From Ignavibacteriales bacterium (lineage in GTDB: Bacteria; Bacteroidota; Ignavibacteria; Ignavibacteriales; Ignavibacteriaceae), in assembly GCA_016707285.1 (NCBI GenBank), contig JADJIA010000004.1, forward strand, positions 109,128 through 173,127: a stretch of DNA of 64,000 bases, given 5' to 3'. The translations under genes and the position numbers were made by a program. The notes under the pieces are model-generated. The model ran no database searches. It saw only the letters and a program-made list of their open reading frames with translations, and was not told where the DNA came from. Of the stretch, positions 54,319 through 64,000 are shown in pieces (the first letter of the stretch is position 1; each line of letters starts with the position of its first letter).

Positions 54319-55973
54319 ATGAATTTCGTAGAATTTGAACAAAAAGATATGCCGAACTTAAAAAGCGAGTTAGGGATGGAATTTTTTCCCAACGGGCATC
54401 GGGTTGCAGGAGTTTATCGCGGTAAAGGTTCGAACTTATAAATTGATCCGAAATATTCGGATGAGAATTTAGAACCTGGTATCAGGGAAGATGCTATAAA
54501 TTATTTGTCAAAGATGGACTCGGAAAGACCAGGAAGAAGCGGGAAAAGAAAATATGTAGTTAACAATAGTTTATGCCATTCAAATACTGCTTATTTGAAT
54601 TTTTGGTTTGCTTTTAACAGACATCCCGAGAAACTTAAGCAACTTTTAATTTCTCTAGGCTACCCCGTTGATGAGATGCTTAATCTAAGGAAAGATACAC
54701 AGGCCACTTCACAAAGTAAACCAATTTATGTTGGATTTGAATGGGGGGGTGAGAAAGATTATTTACGAACTCACTTTTTACTTCTTTGGTACTCCCCAAG
54801 CACACAGTACCATTTGCGATTTTTACTTTCGATTTAAAAGAACAGATGGTAAAATCCAAACCGTAATTGGAGAGTGGAAATACACTGAAGGCCTTCAATT
54901 CAGTGGAAGAATATTGAAACCCAGACTGAAGGAAAAAATCAAAGAATTTAAGCGTTTTATTTCCCACCTGAATCTACCCAAAAAACATAAACCGTGATGA
55001 ATTGGCGTTTGATCCATTTAGACAATTGATGAGATTGCAGATTCTTGCTTCCGAAATGGAAAAAAGTCAAAAGAACAAAAAATCTGATATCGTTTCATTA
55101 CTCATGGTAACCCCAAAGGAAAATAATAGCATAAACAATGATATCATTCCTCAGGGTTTAGGGTCTCTTGGGAAATCAATATTCGAAATATGGGAGAAAA
55201 TAGCTCAGAAAGATCGTTTTAAAGGCGTCCACCGTGAAGATTTGTTTAATTTGACAATCGAAAACGAGTGTTATCCAAATCAAGAGTGGTTAAACTACCT
55301 TGTTCAACGATACAATATGGTTCCTTATAAAACACTTCCGTTCATAAAGGAAGTGAAGGATATTGAAATAAAAGAAGTGAAAGATATGATAGAAAAGACT
55401 GAGACTGTTTTACCCCAGCGGTATGCTGTTGTCGATAATCCCATTGAAATTGAATTGTTACAAACTGAATTGAGGGATAAATTTCTAGAAAATTCAAATG
55501 AAGTTGATCAAGTTGGTAAGTTACCAGTTGATCAATGGTCGGTGTGCCAACTTGATGTCTCTGATGACAACAAAGTTTGGTATTTGTACAATTTGCATAC
55601 TGATATGCCCGGAACCCGTGAAGATAGATATTGGAATATTTTTGGTTCAGGTGAATATACACATTGGAAATATGCAGAATTGGAATTGAACATACCGGTG
55701 GCTGGAATAGATCGAAGAATGCAAGGAGCCTTTGTAAAAGATGATGCAGGAAAAAGATACCTTGTCCATAGAGGTGGCTTATTTAGGATGACAAGAAAAT
55801 TTTTCATTGAAAGATTCAATGGTAATAAAATCGTCGCCGGAGAAGGGAAAAAACTTCAAGAATTTGCTCTAATTGCATGCTTGGATGATGATGGAGAAAA
55901 ATTCATTCAGGATGTTGTAAAGTTTTTAAATGAAGTAAAAAGAATCAAAACCGAATTTAATAATAAAGGATGA
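54319..55973 (+). pseudogene. predicted PD-(D/E)XK nuclease-like protein with extra C-terminal domain, broken
   Basis: GGAGG precedes the ATG at 54319. The frame has an in-frame TAA at codon 41 (54439), a shift near T5 at 54775-54779, and one extra A in A6 at 54980-54985. Rejoined pieces read VAGVYRGKG, NLEPGIREDAINYL, SLCHSNTAYLNFWFAF, GFEWGGEKDYL, IGEWKYTEGL (E-x-K, likely catalytic), FDPFRQLMRLQILASEME. This order resembles a family of putative restriction-type nucleases (PGN_0703-like, tentative). From about 55330 onward ~215 residues form an additional domain I do not recognise. The in-frame stop argues for real decay. It lies between asd and dapB on the opposite strand. Confidence 0.65.
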
Positions 55974-56049
55974 TTATTGATACTTTCGATGAAGACTTCA
56001 ATTGAATAAATAATACACCGTCTCACAAAGAGAATTTAATATGCTTAGA

Positions 56050-56084
56050 CAGCCTGTCTCAATTAAATTGAGCAGGCTGATTTT
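56050..56084 (+). terminator. strong terminator after the nuclease-like gene
   Basis: CAGCCTG-T-CTCAATT-A-AATTGAG-CAGGCTG is an almost perfect hairpin followed by ATTTTATT, 77 nt after the stop at 55973 and just before the convergent gene end at 56086. Confidence 0.85.
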
Positions 56085-56085
56085 A

Positions 56086-57822
56086 TTACAATGTAGCCCC
56101 CACCTCAAAAACTCTTCCTTGTTTCTTGCCGCTATAGATTATCAGGTATGCCTTAAGGGAGTCGATAGAAGATATTTTTTCGGTTTTGATGTATTCGGAA
56201 AGTTGTTTTAGTCCTGTTTCTTTCACCTTTTCAAATTTATCTTCGGTTTCATCTTTTATAAACTTAAATTCAAAAAGGTACTGATATTTCAGATTGTATT
56301 CGGAATTTCGAAGGACTAACAGATCAGTGTATTTCCTGTCTGATTCAAACTCTGAATATAATATGTATTCCGGACTCATGGAAAGTACAGATACAAAGAG
56401 GAGCTTTAAATCGATCTCTTTGTAGTTTATCAAATCGCGGTTTGATAACTTTTTGAATATGTTGTTCACACATTCGATCAATAAATCGATTTTTCCTTCT
56501 TCTCCCATCTGTGCCACGAGATCGGTTACAACAGGATTCGAGTATTCGAAGTCTAATTTTTGAGACAACTTGCTCCTGAAAAAAGCCCAATACAACTGTT
56601 TTATTACATAATTGGGGACGATGTAAGTGTAGGTGTTTGCACGAACAGATTCAATCGTGAGCAATCCATTATAAAAGAGAAGAGAAACCAAATCCACTTT
56701 AGAAATATTTAATTCAAAATTGAACTGAAGAGTGAGTCCTTCCCTGATACTTTCATTTTCAAGCACTTCATCGATAATTTCCGAGGATATTTTCCCGGGG
56801 AGCAAATCCATTATTTTAGATATTTTAGCGTAGTCAGAGGCAACGGTAATATCAGCCATTGGATTTGGATATTTGCCCGTCCGCTTCAAGCTGTCCAAAA
56901 AATAACACATCATTTGTGGGTTATACAATTTTTGAGCACCATCATCTGAAAATCGACTGCCATTATACCATGCTCGAATATCTAAAATTATTTGATCTAT
57001 GTTCAGGCTCTCAGGCTCTTCAAATGTACCGTTGATCATCTCCAGAACCTCAGCTTCAGTAAACCCCATCATTTCGTGCAGTTCGCTCTGAAATGTAAGA
57101 TTCCTGGTTATGTTAAAACCACTTGTCATGGCATCAAGAGTTACAGGAGTTACACCCGTAGCAAAGAAACGACTGACATATCCGGCACCAACATAGATTT
57201 TTATTGTCTCATAAAATTTTCTTACCCAACCGTTTCTTGTGACAATATCTTTAAAAAATTCAAGATCAAAAGAGAAAAGCTCATTTGTAAAGTGGTCGTA
57301 TTCATCGATCAAAATAAATATCCTGCCCTTAAAATTGTCTTCGCTCAATAATCGGAAAAAGCTTTCTAAAGAAGAATGTCCGGAGGTGGAGTCAATTTTA
57401 TCTTTTGCCAATTTATCAGAATTTAAACCGTAACGATCGAGGAAAGAGCTAATTCCGGCAAAAACCCGGGCAGTAAAATCTTTTTGGAGAGTATCTTTGT
57501 TCTGAGTGTAAATTCCACTAAAATCAAATCTTAAAATGTAATAAGAGTTTGCGGTTGTTGTGGTATTCTTGGGATCTCCGATGAAATAGCTACCAAACAA
57601 TTCCTGAAATGAATTTTTATGTTCGATACCATAATAATAGTGAAGTGTTGATAAAAACAGAGATTTTCCGAATCTTCTGGGACGAAGAAAAACCGCAAAC
57701 TTCCTCTGAGATTCCTCAAAATAAGGAATATATCGGGATTTGTCGATATAATAATTGTTGTTTCTGATGATTTCGGAGAAATCTGAATCAGTTGCGGGTA
57801 TCTGTTTTCTCAATTGCTTCAT
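56086..57822 (-). CDS. AAA-ATPase-like protein with C-terminal PD-(D/E)XK domain, second copy
   Basis: 578 residues. Same architecture as 29867-31591: FLRPRRFGKSLFLSTL (Walker A variant) at about 45-60, FILIDEYDHF near 180, RNGWVRKFYETIKIY, FFATGVTPVTLDAMTSGFN, and a C-terminal KYTDLLVLR ... LFEFKFIK nuclease-like core. Its ATG shares one base with the dapB stop (TAATG), so it may be translated by coupling from dapB mRNA. Role unproven. The two copies differ throughout except for the shared motifs, so they are old paralogues or separate acquisitions. Confidence 0.88.
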   Translation of the reverse strand: MKQLRKQIPATDSDFSEIIRNNNYYIDKSRYIPYFEESQRKFAVFLRPRRFGKSLFLSTLHYYYGIEHKNSFQELFGSYFIGDPKNTTTTANSYYILRFDFSGIYTQNKDTLQKDFTARVFAGISSFLDRYGLNSDKLAKDKIDSTSGHSSLESFFRLLSEDNFKGRIFILIDEYDHFTNELFSFDLEFFKDIVTRNGWVRKFYETIKIYVGAGYVSRFFATGVTPVTLDAMTSGFNITRNLTFQSELHEMMGFTEAEVLEMINGTFEEPESLNIDQIILDIRAWYNGSRFSDDGAQKLYNPQMMCYFLDSLKRTGKYPNPMADITVASDYAKISKIMDLLPGKISSEIIDEVLENESIREGLTLQFNFELNISKVDLVSLLFYNGLLTIESVRANTYTYIVPNYVIKQLYWAFFRSKLSQKLDFEYSNPVVTDLVAQMGEEGKIDLLIECVNNIFKKLSNRDLINYKEIDLKLLFVSVLSMSPEYILYSEFESDRKYTDLLVLRNSEYNLKYQYLFEFKFIKDETEDKFEKVKETGLKQLSEYIKTEKISSIDSLKAYLIIYSGKKQGRVFEVGATL

Positions 57823-58469
57823 TACCCCCCAAAGACGACATCTTTGTATGTGTGGAAGCCGGATTGTTTTGTGAGGAGAAATTTACAAGCCTGGAGGATG
57901 CCTTCGGCGAGGAATCTTCTGTCAGTTGCTGAATGGGTTAATGATAACACTTCGCCACTTCCTGCGAAAAAGACGGTGTGATCACCGGGGATATGACCCA
58001 GCCGCTGGGAGGTAATCGGTACTTCCTTTTTTAAGGCATCTTTTATCATTAGTGCAGTGCCCGAAGGTTGGTCTTTTTTGTGCCGGTGATGCATCTCTGA
58101 GATAGCAGTATCCCATTCGGGAAGGTCTGAAGAGAGTATTTCGGCACATTTAAGCAGAACCTGAATGCCTTTGGAATAACTAAAACTTTGAACGACCGGG
58201 ATTTTATCTCCGAGTTTTTTCAGGAGATTAATCTGTTCCGAAGAGAGTCCGGTGGTTCCGGAGACCAAAGGGCAATTAAATTTTTCGACATAATATAAAA
58301 CGGTATCAAAAACCTGGGGTTGCGAAAAATCGAGCAATATTTCCGGAATTCCATCCTGTCTCATACCATCAAGATCAAGAGTGAAGACAGCAGTGTGCCC
58401 CTGTTCGGAGAAATATTTGATGATCTCCTGACCCATTTTACCTGATGCGCCAATCAAACCATAATTCAT
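57822..58469 (-). CDS. dapB: 4-hydroxy-tetrahydrodipicolinate reductase
   Basis: 215 residues, the short form of DapB as in Thermotoga-like bacteria. Seen: GLIGASGKMGQEI (NAD(P)-binding), SGTTGLS, catalytic MHHRHKKDQPSGTA (His and Lys). It reduces HTPA to tetrahydrodipicolinate in lysine/DAP synthesis. Followed by the AAA/PD-(D/E)XK gene with a one-base overlap. Confidence 0.95.
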   Translation of the reverse strand: MNYGLIGASGKMGQEIIKYFSEQGHTAVFTLDLDGMRQDGIPEILLDFSQPQVFDTVLYYVEKFNCPLVSGTTGLSSEQINLLKKLGDKIPVVQSFSYSKGIQVLLKCAEILSSDLPEWDTAISEMHHRHKKDQPSGTALMIKDALKKEVPITSQRLGHIPGDHTVFFAGSGEVLSLTHSATDRRFLAEGILQACKFLLTKQSGFHTYKDVVFGG

Positions 58470-58507
58470 GATGTTCCTTTCAAAAAATTTGTAACACTAA
58501 TTTGAAA

Positions 58508-60468
58508 TTATGCAATTTTTGGGAAAATAATTGAAAATTTTGTTCCTTTTCCTTCGGAGGATGAAATTGCGATGTCGCCACCCAATTTATGCACAAATTC
58601 GTAAACCAGAGAAAGCCCGATGCCCGAACCTCCTCACCCTCAGTTCCTTTTGTGCGGTTGATGTTTTTATTTTCAAGAATTTTTCGAGGATAAGGGGGTT
58701 CATGCCAATTCCATTATCTTCAACTTCGAGATGAACGGAATCGTGGTTTTCAAACCATTTTAAAGAAACATTGCCTTCTCTGTTTGTAAATTTTAAGGAG
58801 TTGCCAAGAAGATTCCGTAAAATTGAATAGATCAGATTCTGATCTGTATTCATCGTTAATTCTTTTGGCACATCCATAGTCATCGTAATCATTTTCATTT
58901 TTGCAGAATGTTTTAACAAGTCGATGGCTTTTTGTGATATGGTCGAAAGATTTATAACCTCAAATTTTGGTTGAATGATTTTAAGATTTGATTGCGACCA
59001 TTCAAGCAGGTTCTCCAAAAGTTGATAATTATTTAGTGTCACATGTTTGATATTGTTAATGAAGTTTAGTTTTTCTTGATCAGTAAGTGTATCAAAATCG
59101 TCGAGAAGCATTTCTGAGTATCCGAGAACAACAAAAAATGGATTTTTGAGATCGTGGGCAATAACTCTAAAAAGTTTATCTTTAAACTGGTTGATCTCTC
59201 TCAATTCGTGGTTCAATTTCCGTTTTTGACGGTAGGCATAAAAAACGAAAATAAAAAGCCCGGCAACCACAAGGATAATAAGGTAGAGATAGGTTGTTTC
59301 CTGTTCCTTGTTTGCGAGTTGAATCTGGGCAAGTTCTGCTTCCCGTTCGGTTTGCTCATTTTTGTAAACAGCTTCAATTTGTGCACTTTTTTCGAGACCC
59401 TCGAGGGCTCTGATTGAGTCTTTCATCTGCGATGCAAGTTGGCTATAGTTAAATGCATTTTTGAAATCGCTTTGCAAACCGTAAAACTCTGATGCGGCAT
59501 TATATACAGTAAAAGAGAAGTAGAACGACTTAATGGTTTTTGCAAGAGCAACAGCTTTGTCGAGGTAGTTTTACCCGATGGGAAGTTGTTTAATCTTGCC
59601 TGGATAAAGTGCTATCTGGCAATAGTCTGAAATAATCGCCACATTTTGATTGATTTTACTGTTAATCTCAAGTGATTTTAGCCGATAATTCAAAGCTTCA
59701 TTAAAATCGCCTCTTGCGAAAAAGATCGTTGATAAACCTCCGTAGGCGAACGCCATTCCAATTTCTTCGTTTCGCTTTTTATGTTCGTCGAGGGTGTAGA
59801 GATAAATTGAATACGCCTTTTCATAGTCTGCGAGTTCAAAATATACTTCAGCAATCCGCACTTGAGCAGTAAGTTCCCCCGGTTTGTCACCAATTCTTTC
59901 TCTTATATCGATAACTCTTTGCAGGTATTCGATAGCCCGTTTATAATTTTTCTGGTTGCTGTAGAGCACCCCGAGGTTAAGGGCACAAAAAGCCATCCCG
60001 GCAGAGTCTTTTAACTCTTCAAATATTTTAAGACCTTTAAAGGTTTGTTCAATTGCAAGAGAGCCGTTACCCATAAGCCAGGTGGAGACTTCCGAGATTA
60101 TTGTAGGCATGGGCGAGTTGAGTTTTGTCGTCATACTTTTTTGCAGCTTCAAGTCCTCTTGAAAAGAATGACAGGGCTTCTTTATAGTCACCAAGATTTC
60201 GGTAAATCACGCCAAGATAATTTAAAGCGAGAGGTTTTTTTGTAAAAAATTCGTTTTGTTCTATGGTCCGGAGAGCCAGTTTCCCCGCTTTTATGGAGAG
60301 CTGGGGGTGATCTCCTCTGTTCTTCCAGGTAAATTCGAGGTAAAGGTCAATTTTGTCAGAGTCATGGAGCGTTACAATTTTTTTCTCCAGATATTTCCAA
60401 ACATCCTGTGCGATGAGGGAGGACGAGAATAGGAGAAGAAAGAATATTTTTATAGTGAGGGTTTTCAT
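58508..60468 (-). pseudogene. TPR-containing sensor histidine kinase, frameshifted as read
   Basis: One gene of about 650 codons in at least four pieces. Signal peptide (MKTLTIKIFFLLLFSSS), then TPR units with ALNYLGVIYRNLGDYKEAL, ALNLGVLYSNQKNYKRAIEY and GGLSTIFFARGDFNEALNY, a coiled-coil, one membrane helix (LYLIILVVAGLFIFVFYAY), a HisKA domain with RVIAHDLKNPF, and an HATPase (NLLGNSLKFTN, DNGIGM). Breaks are near 60090, 59575 and 58620; after the last, the frame continues LSLVYEFVHKLGGDIA to a TAA at 58508. The family signals through a cytoplasmic kinase sensing via TPRs. Sequencing error is likely. Confidence 0.8.
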
Positions 60469-60479
60469 TTGAATACCCG

Positions 60480-61650
60480 TTACGGATTTTCTTCGGTTTG
60501 TTGATTAAGGATGACACGAAATGCCCTTGCTCCGAGAGCAATGATATCGTCGCCGGGCAGGATGGGGAGTGTGCAATCCAAATCTCTCACCTTTTGAAGT
60601 GCCAAGCCAAAACATGAAGGAGGGGTATTTTTTACTAAAAAGCCAAAGTCCTCACCTGTGAACCTGCTTCCACAGTCGATAAACTTAAAGTCTTTTTCGA
60701 GCGCAGGTTTTAAATCATCATACAGTTTATCGTTTACGGTAACTTCCACATAAGGGTTATTGTCGTGAACAACTTCACATTTACTTTAGTCTCATTTTCA
60801 ACTTCGATACCGATTCTAAAAAGTTCGTCGAGGAACCATTTAAAGTCTTCAATTTTTAAAGCTCTCAAAGAGCCATCAAATCTGGCTGTTGGGGGAACGA
60901 TATTTCTTGCGATTCCGGAAGTGATTTTTCCATAACCAAAAAGGATTTTTTTACCTGAAGAATTAACCGTCGCCTTGGCTTTTGGAGGAATAACATCAAC
61001 CCGTCAAATGCGTTTATTCCATTCTCCGGAAATGCAACATGCGACTGCTTCCCGGTGAAATTGATGCCAATTGCATTCGAAGCTGCAAAGAGAGTGCCTT
61101 TGGTGGATGCTATTACACCAGCGTCAAAATCGTCGTTTACATGTAAGGCAAAAGCTTTTGTGATTTTGAATTTATCAAGAAGACCCGTTTTTATAAGGAT
61201 ATCGGCTCCGCCACCCCTTCTTCAGCCGGCTGGAAACAAAAAATCAGGTTCTGTTTAACTTTATCGTTAACCACTTCTTTCAGGAATTGATAGAGGATTG
61301 CAGTGTGGACATCATGTCCGCAAGCGTGCATTTTTCCATTTGCAGAGGCAAACGGAATCCCGGTTTCTCAACAACTGGAAGTGCATCAATGTCGGCTCTA
61401 AAAGGAGGTAGTCGCCTGAATTCACAGTATATTCTATCACAAGCCCGGTCGGGGTTGGAGTGTGAATAACAACTCCCGGAATTTTTTCAATATTTTGCTT
61501 TAATAGCCGGGTTGTTTCGAATTCCTCGAACATAAGTTCAGGATTTGCGTGAAGTTTGTGTCTCAATTCAATTGGTGACATCATTGTGATTTCCTGATTT
61601 TGAGCCTGTGCAAGGGCAAAGAGGAGAAAGGGAAGAAATAGTTTGTACAT
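60480..61650 (-). pseudogene. secreted M20-family amidohydrolase, frameshifted as read
   Basis: Signal peptide (MYKLFLPFLLFALAQAQ), then ELRHKLHANPELMFEEFETT, the usual N-terminus of M20D amidohydrolases such as N-acyl-amino-acid or N-acetyldiaminopimelate deacetylases. Other pieces in shifted frames include a Q-P-A-E-E-G metal-binding segment (about 61225) and, near the end, RFTGEDFGFLVKNTPPSCF. At least four frame breaks. The signal peptide argues against a cytoplasmic DAP role despite dapB nearby. Quality of sequence is doubtful here. Confidence 0.72.
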
Positions 61651-61719
61651 GTTTTATTTTCTAAATATTTCAATCTCCAATTTAATGAGAATTAACGAAT
61701 TAAACTTGAATCGTTTATA

Positions 61720-62265
61720 TCATTTTTTCTCAAAAGTAAGAGAAGCGGAATTGATACAATAACGAAGGCCGGTCGGTTTTGGTCATCGTTGAACACATGT
61801 CCCAAATGAGCACCACATTTATTGCAAGTTACTTCTGTGCGCACCATTCCATGGGAATAGTCAGAAGATTCGGCAATTGCACTTGAATCACCAGGGGCGT
61901 AAAAAACTTGGTCAGCCGCAGTGAGCGTCAAATTTTGTTATCGATTCAAACAAAACTTCACCACATCCCGCACATTTGTAGGTACCGGTTTCTTTGTGAT
62001 CCCAAAATTTTCCGGTATAAGGACGTTCCGTTCCTTTTTCACGCATAATGTAATATTGTTCATCGGTGAGGATTTTTTCCATTCAGCTTCAGTTTTAACT
62101 GTTTTATCTTTCATCTGGTCTTGGATTTGTTGTTTTTTGTTGAATCATTTAATGCCATAAGATGCGACTTTACGATTTTCTGCTCTGTATGTTTGTTAAC
62201 AGCTATCACAGCTGCAAAGCAACAAACAGGATCGGTGAACCGATAAAAGCGAGATGTTTAAACAT
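61720..62265 (-). pseudogene. msrB: peptide methionine-R-sulfoxide reductase, exported, frameshifted as read
   Basis: Starts with a signal-like segment (MFKHLAFIGSPILFVA), then in shifted frames YYIMREKGTERPYTG, TYKCAGCG (zinc Cys pair), HCGWPSF, EVTCNKCGAHLGHVFND (second zinc pair), and a C-terminal RYCINSASL-type active-site segment ending at 61720. Repairs oxidised methionine in exported proteins. Breaks near 62210, 62110, 61925 and 61770. Divergent from glnA. Confidence 0.82.
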
Positions 62266-62414
62266 TTAGGTCTCAATTAAGCTGGTGAAAGCACCGGATA
62301 TGGATTTAATGGTTCCGGAATTATGTTTCCTAAATTTACCACATATTTTATTCATTTAATATGTAAAAATATTGGATATTCTGAAATATTTTTTTAGCCT
62401 AATAAATTTAAGTA

Positions 62415-62507
62415 ATTAAGGTTAAAGTGCTAAAATTTTTTACATATTAAGGTAATGATCAATCAAAAGTCTTGTAAAGAGACAAACAACCTTAATTATT
62501 AAGGTAA
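62415..62507 (+). promoter_or_regulatory. repeated ATTAAGGT operator-like motif upstream of glnA
   Basis: ATTAAGGTTA/ATTAAGGTAA at 62415, 62446 and 62498, plus an inverted copy at 62489-62496, so that ACCTTAAT-T-ATTAAGGT forms a perfect palindrome at 62489-62505. Spacings of 31 and 52 nt are close to whole helical turns. It lies in the 309-nt gap between msrB and glnA, 70-160 nt before the glnA start. The rest of the gap holds no gene. Confidence 0.55.
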
Positions 62508-62574
62508 ATTGCTGTTTTTATCTTGTGTAAAATGATTTAAGTTTACATACTAAATAAAGAAAATTGAGATCAAA

Positions 62575-63949
62575 ATGAATACTAATTTATTAAATCACTG
62601 TAAACCTTCATTGAAGAGAAGGGAATACAGGTTATCGACCTTAAAAGTATCGATCTTACCGGCAGACTCCATCATATTTCACTTCCAGTAAGGAAGGGAT
62701 ATTGGAAAAATTAATGTCTGAGGGAGTTGGTTTCGACGCTTCAAGTTACGGATTCTCAAAAGTTGAAAACAGCGACATGGTTCAGATTCCAGATCCGTCA
62801 ACTGCTGTTATCGACCTTTTCAGGGATGCCCCAACACTCAGTTTTTATTCCACAGTTCACCTTACTGATGAAAAAAGATCTCCATTCCCACAGGATGGAA
62901 GATATATGGCGAAAAAAGTGGAAAAATTACTTCAGGAATATACCGATGCGGACAAATCGATGGGGCCCTGAGTTTTGAATTTTTATATCTTCTCCAAAGT
63001 TAAATATGACACAAGAACCGCCTCATCATATTATGAACTTGAACACGCTGAAGAATTCCACAAAAATGCATATCACGCTGCAAATCCATTTGATGTTTAT
63101 GATGATTTCAGAGACGAAGCTTGTCGCCTGTTAAATCAGGTGGGTGTTGATGTAAAATATCACCACCATGAAGTAGGTGAGAGAGGCCAGCAGGAGATTG
63201 AAACATATTTTTCCGATCTGCTCACCACAGCGGATAATATCGTAACATCAAAATATGTTTTGATGAATTATGCACGGAGAGAGAACCTGTTCATAACATT
63301 TATGCCAAAACCGATGTATCAGCAGGCAGGTAATGGAATGCATGTTCATCTTTATCTCACAAAAATGGGAAAAATGCATTTTATGAAAAGGGAATATGCC
63401 AATCTGAATGATCAGGCAAGATATTTTATGGGTGGTATCCTGAAACATGGCGCAGCTCTCTCTGCATTCACGAACCCTTCAACAAACTCATAAAAGACTT
63501 GTGCCCGGATTTGAAGCACCGTAGTTCTCACTTATGGACAGGGTAACAGGGCATCTGCAATCAGGATTCCAAAATATATCAACAATCCCGATGAGACGAG
63601 GTTTGAATACAGACCTCCTGATGCTACTGCAAACCCATACCTCTGTTTAAGTGCAATACTTCTCGCCGGCATTGATGGCGTGGTTAATAAAATTGACCCT
63701 GAAACCGAAGGTTTTGGGCCCATCAGAAAAACTTGACACGAGTGATAAAAACCGCGATAAATTGAGTTTCCTTCCAAGAAACCTCGATGAAGCTCTTGAT
63801 GCTCTTGAACTGGATAATGAATTTCTAAAACGCGGTGGAGTTTTCACTGATCAACCGATTAAACAATGGATGAAAATTAAACACGAAGAAATTTCAAGAT
63901 TGGCACCATGCCTCATCCGTTCGAATTCAAGATGTATTTTAATTTGTAA
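62575..63949 (+). pseudogene. glnA: glutamine synthetase type I, frameshifted as read
   Basis: About 458 codons from the ATG at 62575 to TAA at 63947-63949. Recognisable in several frames: IDLTGRLHHISLPVRK, GFDASSYGFSKVENSDM, IPDPSTAVIDLF, YTDADKSMGP, HHHEVGERGQQEIET, FMPKPMYQQAGNGMHVHLYL, and the C-terminal PHPFEFKMYFNL. Catalyses glutamate + ammonia + ATP to glutamine. At least five indels break it. Since glnA is normally essential for nitrogen assimilation, sequence error is the first explanation. Preceded by the repeated ATTAAGGT motif. Confidence 0.85.
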
Positions 63950-64000
63950 TATTTTTATCCGCCGGATTAACTGCGGAGATCAATACAGGCAGGACTCAGG

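Noticed and set aside
62228..62250. Hairpin ATCGGT-GA-ACCGAT resembling the GGTGAACCG string near 2480, considered as a shared RNA element.
   Set aside because: At 62.2 kb the sequence encodes the msrB signal segment on the minus strand, and the two regions share only a short string; no common structure.

Overview
The window looks like a chromosomal segment of a member of the Ignavibacteria/Bacteroidota-Chlorobi lineage. Four secreted proteins end in the type IX secretion (T9SS) sorting domain with an NPFNPST core. Several genes are preceded by a Bacteroidota-type TAnnTTTG -7 box. The DNA is AT-rich, and Shine-Dalgarno sequences are clear at some genes and absent at others. No rRNA, complete tRNA, CRISPR array, transposase or integrase gene was seen.

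Layout, 1-24 kb: the N-terminal 595 codons of acetyl-CoA synthetase (acs, minus strand, running off the left edge). Next come three tiny membrane-protein genes, a fused RsbW-like ATPase/GNAT protein, a secreted M1 peptidase and a membrane-anchored SpoIIE-type PP2C phosphatase. These are followed by a secreted GH13 amylase, a secreted YCF48-type T9SS protein, a DUF1579/EVE pair, upp, a methionine gamma-lyase-like PLP enzyme, and an etfB-etfA-acyl-CoA dehydrogenase operon with a small trailing gene. A LytTR response regulator overlaps a two-component-propeller histidine kinase gene.

Layout, 24-38 kb: a frameshifted, very large T9SS protein with an SdrD-B-like domain, metK, a six-fold 13-residue repeat protein, an AAA/PD-(D/E)XK gene, menC-type enolase and a small secreted protein. 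From 33.8 to 37.8 kb lies a restriction-modification island. It holds two tandem, decayed HpaII-like restriction genes, an intact cytosine-5 methyltransferase that shares a reading frame with an upstream broken vsr, a controller-type HTH gene with a palindromic operator, and a short piece resembling the 3' end of a tRNA. dprA follows.

Layout, 38-64 kb: uvrA, a HAD phosphatase, a DUF4922 HIT-like protein, GDP-fucose synthase, and a pdeM-Lhr-type helicase pair (ligase-associated DNA damage response). Then come a cohesin/dockerin T9SS protein, an ene-reductase with a palindromic operator, a DnaQ-type exonuclease and asd. A decayed predicted nuclease and a second AAA/PD-(D/E)XK gene separate asd from dapB. 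The last 5.5 kb holds a TPR histidine kinase, an M20 amidohydrolase, msrB and glnA, each broken by several apparent frameshifts. Because housekeeping genes are affected, falling sequence quality is the first explanation there.

Functional themes: fatty-acid/acetate carbon flow (acs, ETF, acyl-CoA dehydrogenase), sulfur amino acid/SAM metabolism (PLP lyase, metK, msrB), lysine/DAP synthesis (asd, dapB), DNA repair (uvrA, pdeM-helicase, dprA, DnaQ-like), secreted polymer breakdown and surface proteins (T9SS), and genome defence in several states of decay. The intergenic spaces carry several families of short interspersed repeats, which mark gene ends and in places run into coding sequence.
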